Part shown: positions 51,916 through 60,130 of the stretch, in pieces
Layout: every line of letters starts with the position of its first letter
Position numbering within the stretch: the stretch's first letter is position 1
Assembly (NCBI RefSeq): GCF_030405905.1
Contig: NZ_JASATW010000006.1
Location: 186,001-250,000, forward strand
Direction: 5' to 3'
Length of the DNA: 64,000 bases
Origin: Sphaerothrix gracilis
GTDB lineage: Bacteria > Cyanobacteriota > Cyanobacteriia > Phormidesmidales > Phormidesmidaceae
The notes under the pieces: model-generated
What the model was told of the DNA's origin: nothing
Databases searched by the model: none
Seen by the model: only the letters and a program-made list of their open reading frames with translations
Program-made: the position numbers and the translations under genes

Positions 51916-51943
51916 GCGATCGCGCAGGGCTAAGCGCGATCGC
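51916..51943. terminator. inverted repeat made of two HIP1 octamers between convergent genes
   Basis: GCGATCGCGC (51916-51925) and GCGCGATCGC (51934-51943) pair perfectly over 10 bp around an 8-nt loop. It lies between the ends of two convergent genes and may serve as a bidirectional terminator; there is no T-tract. Confidence 0.5.
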
Positions 51944-51990
51944 TTCGCTGCAATTTCAGGCGCGGTAGGTTTCAGAAGTATCAGCACGCT

Positions 51991-54900
51991 CTACACCAAA
52001 GCTGGTTCCTGTAAGGCTCCCTGCATTAAATGCAGCCAGTCGATCAGGTTTTCAAGCTGCTTTTCCGGTTTGAGGACGCCCATGCCGCGAATCGTCACCT
52101 TACCGGGCGTGTAGACAAAGCGGCTCTGTAAATGGCTGGGCAGCTTTTCCTGTAGCAGTTTCCAGGCGGGTTCTTCCATTGGAGTTTCCATCATTACGTG
52201 CTGCTTGCCTTCGGGGCGGATGCGAGAAAAACCAAGCTGCTTGGCCACTTGCTTCAGCTCTAACATGCGAATGAGCTGCTCGGTAGCATGGGGAATCGGG
52301 CCATAGCGATCGCTTAAATCGGCGGCGAGCTGAGTCAGTTCGCGGCGGCTTTCGGCAGCAGCGAGGGTGCGGTAGGTGCTCATCTTTTGGTCCAGGTCAG
52401 CGATGTAGCTGGCCGGAATGAAGGCGGTGACGTTGAGATCCACCTGGGTATCTTCCACCTGAGGAATTTCCTGACCGCGAATCTCAGCAATCTCCTCTTC
52501 CAGCATGTCCATGTAGAGGTCAAAGCCGATGGCGTCCATCTGGCCGGACTGCTCTGCCCCCAGGAGGTTGCCCACGCCGCGAATTTCCATATCCCGCATG
52601 GCGAGCTGGTAGCCAGAGCCAAGCTGAGCAAACTCCTGAATCGCTCGTAGCCGCTGCCTCGCTTTATCCGTCAGCTTGCTTTGCCGGGGGTAGAACAGCC
52701 AGGCATGGGCCTGAATCCCCGATCGCCCTACCCGACCCCGGAGCTGATAGAGCTGGGACAGGCCGAAACGGTGTGAATCTTCGATCAAGATGGTGTTAAC
52801 GCGAGGGATATCCAGTCCTGACTCAATAATGGTGGTGCAGAGCAGAATATCCGCTTCGCCGTTGCTGAAGGTGAGCATGGTGGACTCTAGCTCTCCCTCT
52901 GGCATCTGACCGTGAGCGATCGCCAGCCGCACCCCCGGCAGCATCTCCCGCAGCCGCCCTGAGATTTCTTCGATCCCCTCGACGCGGGGCACCACGTAAA
53001 AGATCTGGCCGCCGCGATCGAGTTCTTGGCGGATGGCAGAGCGTACCGTTTCCGGATTGTAAGGCGCTAGGTGGGTTTTGATGGGTCGGCGGGAGGGGGG
53101 CGGCGTGGTGATCAAGCTCATTTCCCGCACGCCGGAAAGGGCCATGTAAAGAGTGCGGGGAATGGGGGTAGCGCTAAGGGTGAGTACGTCTACCTGGGTC
53201 TTTAGTGCCTTGATTTTTTCCTTCTGGTTGACGCCAAAGCGCTGTTCTTCGTCTACGACCAGCAGGCCCAAATCTTTGAACTTCACCGCTTTACCTAAGA
53301 GCTGATGAGTTCCCACCACCACGTCTAGTTCACCTGTGGCTAAGCGCTGCTGGATATTTTTGCGCTCCTCGGCAGTGCGGAAGCGATTGAGCAGGCCCAC
53401 CTGAATTGGGTAGGGGGCGAAGCGCTCTTTAATTGTGTGGTAGTGCTGCTGAGTCAGAATCGTCGTCGGGGCCAGCATTGCCACCTGCTTGCCTGCCGTC
53501 ACCGCCTTAAAAATGGCCCGAATGGCGACCTCGGTTTTGCCGAAGCCGACATCGCCGCAGACCAGGCGATCCATTGGCCGCAGGCTTTCCATGTCCCGCT
53601 TGACGTCCTGAGTCGCTTTGAGCTGGTCGGGAGTGGGCTGATAGGGAAAAGAATCCTCTAGCTCCTGCTGCCAGGGCATATCTAACGGGTAAGAAAAGCC
53701 TTCAAGCTGCGATCGCTGGGCGTAGAGCTTCAGCAAATCCACCGCTACTTTTTTGATCGCTTTGCGGACTTTGCCCTTGGTCTTTTCCCAAGCCTTACCC
53801 GTCATTTTGTTCAGCTCAGGCGCTTTGCCCGCCGCCACCCGGTAGCGGGACAGCGTGCCTACCTGATCTGCCGCTACCCGCAGCAGGCCATCAGCATACT
53901 GAATTACCAGATACTCGCGGGTTTCCTGATTGACCGACAGGCTCTCCAGCTTCAGAAAGCGGCCAATGCCGTGGCTGCGATGCACCACGTAGTCGCCTGG
54001 CTGCATCTTGTTAGGATCGACCTGCTTCGAGGTCGCCCGACGGCGCTTGCGCACGTAGCCCGCTGTGGCTAGGGTATGCTGGCCGAAAAATTCCCGGTCA
54101 GTGACGACAGCAATGCGAAACGTGGGCAGCACAAAGCCCTCTAGCTCCGCCAAGCCGGAGTATTTCACTGCCACCGGCGTTTTTTGAATCTGTAGCTTGT
54201 CAATCGCCGGATAGTCTTTGGGATTGGGCACAAACTGGGCCGGACAGTCATGTTCCTGCAGCAAGGCCACTGATCGCGAGGGCTGGGCCGACACCAGCCA
54301 AACAGCAAAGCCGCGATCGCGCTCCTGTCTCAGAGTTTCTGCCAGCTTGCCAAACTGGTGCGGCACCGCCGGAATCGGACGACTTGCTAAGTTTAGTCCG
54401 TTTCCTTCCTCCGCAATCTCGGATAGGTAAAGCCGCTGAAAGCATTCAATTTCCGCTGCCGCCTGCTCAAACGACCGATGAATTCGCAGCGATCGCCGCT
54501 GTCCTTCAGCTAGCCCATTGACTCCCCCATTTTCCCCACCTTCTTCATCTTCCCCATCTCCTGTCCCTCCGCGTCCCTGCGTCCCCGTGTCTCCCCCTAT
54601 CTCAACAAATTCCTCAAACTGTTCTTCCACATGCTCAAACCAGCGATCGCTATGGGCCTGACACTGCTCTAGCTCATCAACGGCAATCAGGGTACTTGCT
54701 GGCAGGTAGTCTAGCAGCGAGGCGGGATGAGCAAAGGCAAGCCCCAGAAAGCGCCGCATCCCTTCAACGGTCTGCCCGTTTTCTAAGGCTTCTAGGGACT
54801 CAGGGGGTAGGAGCTGGGGTAGCAGTTCGGCTTGCCGCAACGCCTCAACCACCATAGGCGTGAAGTGGGTGGCGGTGAGGACAAGCTGCTCAATTTTGTC

Positions 54901-55563
54901 GAGGGAGCGCTGGGTAGTAGGGTCAAACTCCCGCAAACGCTCCAGCTCGTCGCCAAACAGCTCCACCCGCACGGGCAGCTCAGAGGCCACCGGAAAAATG
55001 TCGATGATGTCGCCGCGCTGGCTCCACTGGCCTTCCATTTCGACGGTGGCGACCTTCTCGTAACCCAACCGCGCTAGCTGAGCGGCAAGCTGCTTCAGGT
55101 TAATCTCCATGCCAAGCTGGAGGTTGACGCAGTAGTCCTTAAACACTTCTACCGGCGGCAGATAGGGCTGTAAGGCTCGCTCGGTCGTAACGATCGCGGT
55201 GGCGGCTAGGCCGTTGCCGACGCTGCCTTTCACCAGATCGGCTAGCACCTGCATCTGGCCCCAGGTCATTTCGGATTCCTGGTCAAACGGCTCGTAAGGA
55301 GAGGACTCGGAGGTAGGGTAAAAGTGCAGCGTAGACCAGCCCATCGCTTCTAGCTGGGTGGCCCAGCGTCCGGCTTCTTCTAATGTGGCGGTGATGATCA
55401 GCAGGGGCGACTGCTGCTGCTGGGCTAAGGCTGAGGCGACAAGTCCTTTAGGCAGGCGAGCAACGCCGTTGAGGCTGAGAGATTGCTGCTGGTTAAGTTT
55501 GGCGAGGAGTTCGGCGGCGAGCTGGGAGCGGCCTAGCGATCGCGTGACAGAAGAGAAAGCCAT
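51991..55563 (-). CDS. mfd: transcription-repair coupling factor
   Basis: A 1190-residue translocase from the ATG at 55563 (a TTG five codons upstream is less likely). It removes stalled RNA polymerase and recruits UvrA. The N-terminal UvrB-like module is followed by the RNA polymerase-interaction domain (QVDPNKMQPGDYVVHRSHGI), then the motor with Walker A GDVGFGKTEVA, DEEQ in VVDEEQRFGV, TATPIPRT-like SATPIPRTLYM and QLRGRVGRS, and a C-terminal TRCF domain. Residues about 322-352 are a Gly/Glu/Asp-rich insert in the N-terminal region, encoded by a polypyrimidine tract on the plus strand. Confidence 0.96.
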   Translation of the reverse strand: MAFSSVTRSLGRSQLAAELLAKLNQQQSLSLNGVARLPKGLVASALAQQQQSPLLIITATLEEAGRWATQLEAMGWSTLHFYPTSESSPYEPFDQESEMTWGQMQVLADLVKGSVGNGLAATAIVTTERALQPYLPPVEVFKDYCVNLQLGMEINLKQLAAQLARLGYEKVATVEMEGQWSQRGDIIDIFPVASELPVRVELFGDELERLREFDPTTQRSLDKIEQLVLTATHFTPMVVEALRQAELLPQLLPPESLEALENGQTVEGMRRFLGLAFAHPASLLDYLPASTLIAVDELEQCQAHSDRWFEHVEEQFEEFVEIGGDTGTQGRGGTGDGEDEEGGENGGVNGLAEGQRRSLRIHRSFEQAAAEIECFQRLYLSEIAEEGNGLNLASRPIPAVPHQFGKLAETLRQERDRGFAVWLVSAQPSRSVALLQEHDCPAQFVPNPKDYPAIDKLQIQKTPVAVKYSGLAELEGFVLPTFRIAVVTDREFFGQHTLATAGYVRKRRRATSKQVDPNKMQPGDYVVHRSHGIGRFLKLESLSVNQETREYLVIQYADGLLRVAADQVGTLSRYRVAAGKAPELNKMTGKAWEKTKGKVRKAIKKVAVDLLKLYAQRSQLEGFSYPLDMPWQQELEDSFPYQPTPDQLKATQDVKRDMESLRPMDRLVCGDVGFGKTEVAIRAIFKAVTAGKQVAMLAPTTILTQQHYHTIKERFAPYPIQVGLLNRFRTAEERKNIQQRLATGELDVVVGTHQLLGKAVKFKDLGLLVVDEEQRFGVNQKEKIKALKTQVDVLTLSATPIPRTLYMALSGVREMSLITTPPPSRRPIKTHLAPYNPETVRSAIRQELDRGGQIFYVVPRVEGIEEISGRLREMLPGVRLAIAHGQMPEGELESTMLTFSNGEADILLCTTIIESGLDIPRVNTILIEDSHRFGLSQLYQLRGRVGRSGIQAHAWLFYPRQSKLTDKARQRLRAIQEFAQLGSGYQLAMRDMEIRGVGNLLGAEQSGQMDAIGFDLYMDMLEEEIAEIRGQEIPQVEDTQVDLNVTAFIPASYIADLDQKMSTYRTLAAAESRRELTQLAADLSDRYGPIPHATEQLIRMLELKQVAKQLGFSRIRPEGKQHVMMETPMEEPAWKLLQEKLPSHLQSRFVYTPGKVTIRGMGVLKPEKQLENLIDWLHLMQGALQEPALV

Positions 55564-55632
55564 GTCGGAATCAGACAATCGTGAATGGGATGGGTTGAAA
55601 TTTCAACATTTTCCCATTGTAGAAGGGCTAAT

Positions 55633-56103
55633 TCAGAGTCGGCGCTGGCTGGCAGCAGATCGCAGAGATTTGAGCAGGTATCTGGGGCGGAAAAGCTGAA
55701 TGTCTTGGTAGCGATCGCGGTAATGGAGAAAAGTGTAATGCTCGTATTCGTACCAGTGCATTTCACCTTTTTCCTGATTGCAGGTGTGGCAGATGACCCA
55801 AAGATTTTGAAAGTTGAGGGCTAGCCAAGGGTACTGGGCACGGGGCAGTTTGTGGTCGATAGTGCGCCCGCCAACATCGGCAAACCTCCGGTTACAGACA
55901 GGACAGGCCCAGTCGGAGTTATCTCTGGCCCACTGCTGACTTTCGGGGGTAGTGCCGCAGTTGCGATCGCCATTGATATAGCGCCAGTGGTTAAACTTTT
56001 GATACTCCTCAAAATCCTCCTGGGTAAGCCGATGATATCGCTTGCGACCAATCTCATCAGCTCGCTGAAAAAGTTCTTCTAAGCTGTGGTTGTCTAGGTT
56101 CAT
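55633..56103 (-). CDS. HNH endonuclease
   Basis: A 156-residue protein from the ATG at 56103. The C-terminal half is an HNH domain: CPVCNRRFADVGGRTIDHKLP holds the first Cys pair and the DH, and LNFQNLWVICHTCNQEKGE supplies the Asn and second Cys pair. The N-terminal 50 residues include SLEELFQRADEIGRKRYHRL, which matches a stretch in the next gene of the cassette. It is the last of three co-directional genes. A host-defence or selfish role is possible, not shown. Confidence 0.85.
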   Translation of the reverse strand: MNLDNHSLEELFQRADEIGRKRYHRLTQEDFEEYQKFNHWRYINGDRNCGTTPESQQWARDNSDWACPVCNRRFADVGGRTIDHKLPRAQYPWLALNFQNLWVICHTCNQEKGEMHWYEYEHYTFLHYRDRYQDIQLFRPRYLLKSLRSAASQRRL

Positions 56104-56135
56104 AGTCAATATCAATTAGGCATCAATTAGATAGT

Positions 56136-56561
56136 TCAGCGACGCTTTTTTAGACCGGAGTTTTTCTTAACAGCAGAACGGGATCTAGGGCGATAGTCAA
56201 TCATTTCAGTGTCTTCTTCCGGAAACTGTCGATCTACAGTATCGGCAATAGTATTCACTGCTTGCGTAAGCTGCTGGTTGAAAGTCTGAATTTCTTCTGC
56301 AGTTTGATACTTGTGCCCAATACGATCGGCTTGCAGAAATAGGTCTTCTAAACTTGGCTCGTCCTCTTTTGCAGCTAGTAAAAGTTCTAGCCTTCGGTAA
56401 AGCTTGATTACGTTGTCCCAGCCGACGTTTTTATAGCCTTTTTGCTTGAGTTCGGCCTGCTCGGCTTTGGCAAGCTGATTTTTGCGCTGAGTATTGGTGC
56501 GCTGGACTGAGCGATAGTCCATGCCGTTGAAGCTGCGGCTGCGCGACGTAGAGCTGGTCAT
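56136..56561 (-). CDS. small basic protein of the HNH cassette
   Basis: A 141-residue protein with a basic N-terminus (TSSTSRSRSFNGMDYRSVQR) and C-terminus (RSRSAVKKNSGLKKRR). The middle contains SLEDLFLQADRIGHKYQTAE, clearly related to SLEELFQRADEIGRKRYHRL of the HNH protein. Charged ends suggest nucleic-acid binding. It starts 6 nt after the stop of the coiled-coil gene and ends 32 bp before the HNH gene. No known family. Confidence 0.68.
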   Translation of the reverse strand: MTSSTSRSRSFNGMDYRSVQRTNTQRKNQLAKAEQAELKQKGYKNVGWDNVIKLYRRLELLLAAKEDEPSLEDLFLQADRIGHKYQTAEEIQTFNQQLTQAVNTIADTVDRQFPEEDTEMIDYRPRSRSAVKKNSGLKKRR

Positions 56562-56567
56562 AGTGCG

Positions 56568-57152
56568 TTACCCCAATGTCCAGCGAAACAGGCGGATCAA
56601 AGCTTTACGAATTTCGCTGTCTTCGTAATCCAGTAGAGATTGAGTGTCGCGAGCAAGTCTGAGACGAATCTGATCGACAATATTTTTCAGGTCCTTATTG
56701 TCTTGTTTCAAAACTTCGTTGGCGTCAACCAGTTCGTCATTTTTTGTCGTTAGAGTTTGCACTTGGCTGGACAAAATCTGATTTTTAGAATTTAGCTGTT
56801 CGATTTGCGCTTCGAGCTTTTGCTGTTCTACTGATAAGTTTTTCTTGCGATAGCGTGATGATGCATTAGATCGCTCTAATACTGCGATTTGCTGCTGAAG
56901 CTGCTTTTGTTCTGAGTGCAGAGATTTCAGCTTTTTCTCTAATTGCTTTCGCTGCAGACCGAAATAGCGATTATTTTTACTTAGCTCTGTGTTCTTGGCG
57001 ATGAAAGATTCAGCCAGTTTGGCAACGCTGGTCTCAGCTTGTAGCACTTGCCAGAGTTGATTGCATTCCTCTGTGCTCAAGGATTCACTGATATTCTTAT
57101 TGATGCCAAACTCGACTTTTAGCTTGTTTTGAAGCTCTTGCTTCGTGCTCAT
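56568..57152 (-). CDS. coiled-coil protein of the HNH cassette
   Basis: A 194-residue protein. Residues 50-165 are an almost unbroken coiled coil (KNNRYFGLQRKQLEKKLKSL, then QQQIAVLERSN, LEAQIEQLNSKNQIL and LKQDNKDLKNIVDQIR). The N-terminal 45 residues (LQNKLKVEFGINKNISESLS) look like a small helical domain. No enzymatic motif. It is the first gene of the cassette and may form a dimeric scaffold for its partners. Confidence 0.7.
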   Translation of the reverse strand: MSTKQELQNKLKVEFGINKNISESLSTEECNQLWQVLQAETSVAKLAESFIAKNTELSKNNRYFGLQRKQLEKKLKSLHSEQKQLQQQIAVLERSNASSRYRKKNLSVEQQKLEAQIEQLNSKNQILSSQVQTLTTKNDELVDANEVLKQDNKDLKNIVDQIRLRLARDTQSLLDYEDSEIRKALIRLFRWTLG

Positions 57153-57440
57153 TCACCGTCTCCCTCATGGGCTTTTCCTAATTATGCCTACAGGTAGCCG
57201 AGGAAGTGACACTTGCACCTAGCAGAAATCATAATCTCTGAGCTTAGTTGGTTCAGTGTATGAAGCTCTTATGAGGGTACGTTGAACGCTTGGAGCGAGG
57301 TGGATTAGGCTGTCGGTGGGGGTGAGAAAGTCTGTGCACTCGAAGGGTTCACCGAAGTTGTGCAGATACAGGCTGTGGATGACGGTGTTGAAACCGGGTT
57401 TGAAGCCAACAATCAACAGTGCTATGGCTGTAAAAGGTGA
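57153..57440. other. 288 bp between the HNH cassette and cpcL
   Basis: This gap holds the upstream region of the coiled-coil gene. A 75-codon minus-strand frame (57219-57446) has readable codon use but no start signal and no recognisable motif; it could be a gene remnant. Nothing else seen. Confidence 0.35.
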
Positions 57441-57460
57441 GGGCACGACAGGTCATGCCC
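57441..57460 (-). terminator. hairpin just past the cpcL stop
   Basis: On the minus strand GGGCATGAC pairs with GTCGTGCCC, with one U-G wobble and a very tight loop, 14 bp after the cpcL stop codon; TTTT follows 5 nt later. It is a probable terminator. Confidence 0.55.
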
Positions 57461-57474
57461 CCAGCGCCGATAGG

Positions 57475-58218
57475 CTAAATCTGAATCCAGCCAAACCAGG
57501 ACAGCACTACCGCAAGCACCAGCAGTCCCACAATCGCCGCGCCACCATAGGCGATCGCCGCGCCGGTCTTGCTGACCCACTGCGGATAGGGCGGGCGCTG
57601 CCAGTTCCAGCGATAGCCATCAGCGCCGTCAAAATGGTTGCCGAGCTGCTCTAGCTGGCTGCGGTAGTAGGCATCATAGCGGGGCAGATTCAGGTCAACC
57701 GGGCGATCGCCTAGGGTATGACCCAGCAGCACCCGGCGGCGGGGGTAGGGCACCGTATTGTCGCCAAAGTTCTCTAGATATTCCTGGCTGTTGAGCAGGG
57801 TTTCCACAAAGCCCTGATAGCCCAGGGTGGCAATCGTTGTAGACCAGGCCAACTTTTCGCGATCGCTGTAGACATCGCGCCCCAACACCCGGCGGATGCA
57901 CTGCTCCACAAAGCGATAGTTGCTGTTGAGTTCGTAGAAGCTATCGCGGTAGGTGGGAGAGAGCAACAGGCCGCGAATAAAACCGCGCACCGTGATTTGA
58001 CCGCTGCGGAGCTGAGATTCTAAAACCGGATCGCGATCGCACTCAAAGGCGTGAAAGAAGATCTGGCGGTAAGCCACCTCAATCAGCGTGTCCATTTCGG
58101 CAGGGGAGAGGCTATCGTCTACGGAATAGCGACGGGGCTGATCGTCATTGGGTAGTTCATAGCCATTGACGCGCTGATTTTGGCTAGAAGGCGCATATTC
58201 TAAAAGCGGAATGGTCAC
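57475..58218 (-). CDS. cpcL: phycobilisome rod linker with membrane tail (CpcL type)
   Basis: A 247-residue linker. Residues 20-180 are the PBS linker domain (VDDSLSPAEMDTLIEVAYRQ, FFHAFECDRDPVLESQLRSG, VRGFIRGLLLSPTYRDSFYE, QCIRRVLGRDVYSD). The N-terminus TIPLLEYAPSSQNQRV is that of CpcG proteins. The C-terminus has one membrane helix (AIVGLLVLAVVLSWFGWI), which ordinary CpcG lacks. This is CpcL (CpcG2), which forms rod-only phycobilisomes that feed photosystem I. GTG start. A hairpin follows. Confidence 0.92.
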   Translation of the reverse strand: MTIPLLEYAPSSQNQRVNGYELPNDDQPRRYSVDDSLSPAEMDTLIEVAYRQIFFHAFECDRDPVLESQLRSGQITVRGFIRGLLLSPTYRDSFYELNSNYRFVEQCIRRVLGRDVYSDREKLAWSTTIATLGYQGFVETLLNSQEYLENFGDNTVPYPRRRVLLGHTLGDRPVDLNLPRYDAYYRSQLEQLGNHFDGADGYRWNWQRPPYPQWVSKTGAAIAYGGAAIVGLLVLAVVLSWFGWIQI

Positions 58219-58345
58219 GGTTTTTATCCCTCTTTCTTAAGCAAAAGTACTTAATGGATCAGGATAAAGAGGAGATATGACCGTTGGGGTGACTGCTTAA
58301 AGCAAATCAAAGATTGACAATATTTCTAAAAAATTGTCTCAGTTT

Positions 58346-58954
58346 TTACAGTTTTCCTTCCCAAAAAGAATACTTGTTGGCTTGGCGACGGCAGGGAGGC
58401 CAACTGCTGAGTTCTGCATCGGTGAGCGTAGTTGGCGGCGGCGGCAGCGCTAAGCCTAGACAGAGATGCGACAAGACCTGTCGGAATGACGGATCATGTC
58501 CCGGTAAACCCACCTGCGCGTGGGCATATTCATGCACAACTGCCGCTTGCCAATCGGCGGGGGCAATTTGCCCCACATCAATCAGCAGGGTTACGGGCTG
58601 TACCTGGAGATTGCAGAGGGCATCAATGCCGTAGCGTTCTGCAATAGGCGCGGCTAGCACTTCTGCCAAAAGCTGCTGACCGGGCTGGAAGCAATCCTGA
58701 CAGGCCGCTAGAAACTGTCGTAGCTGAGCGTTCACCCGCTCAACGTGCAGACCGATCCAGCGGTTAATCTGCAGTCGCCGCGACATCTCCTCCGGTAGCT
58801 GGATCATATCCGGCGCGATCGCCAGTTGCCGCAGCCGCTGCAGGTAGTCTGAACCCATCAGAACCGGATCGACCTCACCAGCCCCAGATAGAGTGGAACT
58901 GGGCGGCGGGGCTGGCTGGCTGGGATTCAACATGGGCACTCTCGGCAGCATCAT
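58346..58954 (-). CDS. HExxH putative metallopeptidase, SprT-like
   Basis: Up to 202 residues. The frame from 58954 overlaps cpcS by 80 bp; an ATG at 58858, just past the cpcS stop, gives a 170-residue alternative. The zinc motif is VVHEYAHAQVG (His141, Glu142, His145 of the long form), followed by GHDPSFRQVLSHL, as in SprT-like peptidases. A hydrophobic strand precedes it (QPVTLLIDVG). It lies between cpcS and cpcL on the same strand. Substrate unknown; I recall cyanobacterial homologues but no function. Confidence 0.72.
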   Translation of the reverse strand: MMLPRVPMLNPSQPAPPPSSTLSGAGEVDPVLMGSDYLQRLRQLAIAPDMIQLPEEMSRRLQINRWIGLHVERVNAQLRQFLAACQDCFQPGQQLLAEVLAAPIAERYGIDALCNLQVQPVTLLIDVGQIAPADWQAAVVHEYAHAQVGLPGHDPSFRQVLSHLCLGLALPPPPTTLTDAELSSWPPCRRQANKYSFWEGKL

Positions 58955-59474
58955 CGGTTAGGCGAGTTTCAGCGCAGAAAGAAGCGGTGCTGAAGCCGCC
59001 AAAGCGCTGTACGGTGCTGGTGCGAATGCGCAGGTTGGGATTGGGAAACCAGAAGCGCTCAATTGAGCTAGTGGCTTCGTAGTCAGTAATTAAGTTGAGG
59101 CCGCCCTGATCGTCCACCTGAAAGTAACCGACTACGGGCATTTTTTCAGCATAGCCCACATCGCGCAAAAGCTTGCCCTGATTGGGATTGCCATCGTCGG
59201 GAACGAGGGCAAAAATGGTAGCGCCCTGGTGACCGTCTTTGTCTTGATCCCAGGCCATTGAGCCTTGCCACTGAACCGAACCACCGCCAATAGCCAGGTT
59301 GGGATCAATCTGGTGGAGCTGGCAAATCTCCGCCAGCCTGGGATCGCCCGCTTCTATGGCACTGGCTTGAATCTCCAGTTCTCCCAGTTCGGCCCGCCGA
59401 AACGGCAGGTGATGGGTGGTTCGCTGCGATCGCCAGCGCCCTTCACTCAGCCGAAAAAAGTCCATTGCCTCCAT
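58875..59474 (-). CDS. cpcS: phycobiliprotein lyase CpcS/CpeS type
   Basis: A 199-residue bilin lyase with the CpcS-I beginning (MDFFRLSEGRWRSQRTTHHL). A lipocalin-like beta barrel follows, seen in GGGSVQWQGSMAW, ATIFALVPDDGN, VGYFQVDDQGGLNLITDYE and SSIERFWFPNPNLRIRTSTV. It attaches phycocyanobilin to Cys84 of phycobiliprotein subunits. Placement upstream of cpcL on the same strand links pigment attachment with rod assembly. The last 30 residues are Ala/Ser/Pro-rich and overlap the next frame. Confidence 0.93.
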   Translation of the reverse strand: MEAMDFFRLSEGRWRSQRTTHHLPFRRAELGELEIQASAIEAGDPRLAEICQLHQIDPNLAIGGGSVQWQGSMAWDQDKDGHQGATIFALVPDDGNPNQGKLLRDVGYAEKMPVVGYFQVDDQGGLNLITDYEATSSIERFWFPNPNLRIRTSTVQRFGGFSTASFCAETRLTDDAAESAHVESQPASPAAQFHSIWGW

Positions 59475-59503
59475 GCGTTTTCGCTCCTGAGAATCGTGTT
59501 ACT

Positions 59504-60130
59504 TCAGGTTAAGCTGAATTGATCATCTTCTATAGTTTGCCGTAAATCTGCCGGGGTGTTGCAGTTAAACAAGAGACGGCGATCCCAGCCTTCGATCGGT
59601 TCAACTGTTTGATGGCTGAGCCAGCGCTGAAAAGAGCGTCCGCTCGTCGCCAAAAAACGTTCTAGATCAGGCAGGCTCTGACGGCGATAGAAGCCACACA
59701 AAGGTTCCCAGCCCTTCGGCTGATGGGGCAATAGGGCGACCGTACCGGGCGGCACCTGCGGTAAGCGCTCTGCCCACTGCTGCAAGATGTCGGCCTGCAG
59801 GTTGGGCAGGTCGCAGGCTAGCAGCAGTACCCAGTCTGCCTCTACCTGCCGCAGCCCTTGAATGAAGCCCACCATTGGCCCGTGGGAGATTTCGGGAAAA
59901 GGATCTTCGGCGTTGACTGGGGTTTCTGCCACCCAGCGGCACTCCTGCGGCAGCACAGACCGATAGCGATCGCCCCAGGGCGTGACCACATAGATCGGGT
60001 CGGATAGACTGTGGGCCACCTGATAAATGCGCTGCAGCAAGGGCTGACCGTCAAGCTGCAGCAGCGCTTTGTCCGTTCCCATACGGGTACTGTTCCCGCC
60101 GGCTAAAATGATGGCGGCCAGTGAGGTCAT
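59504..60130 (-). CDS. mobA: molybdenum cofactor guanylyltransferase
   Basis: A 208-residue enzyme that joins GMP to molybdopterin to make the MGD cofactor (for nitrate reductase, for example). The nucleotide-binding motif is LAGGNSTRMGTDKALLQLDG (about 11-30), with LLACDLPNL for the metal site. The start overlaps the stop of the upstream membrane gene (ATGA), and cpcS begins 29 bp further on. Confidence 0.93.
   Translation of the reverse strand: MTSLAAIILAGGNSTRMGTDKALLQLDGQPLLQRIYQVAHSLSDPIYVVTPWGDRYRSVLPQECRWVAETPVNAEDPFPEISHGPMVGFIQGLRQVEADWVLLLACDLPNLQADILQQWAERLPQVPPGTVALLPHQPKGWEPLCGFYRRQSLPDLERFLATSGRSFQRWLSHQTVEPIEGWDRRLLFNCNTPADLRQTIEDDQFSLT

Noticed and set aside
57219..57446. 75-codon minus-strand frame upstream of the HNH cassette side of cpcL.
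   Set aside because: No ribosome site, no motif; kept only as a possible remnant in the intergenic note.
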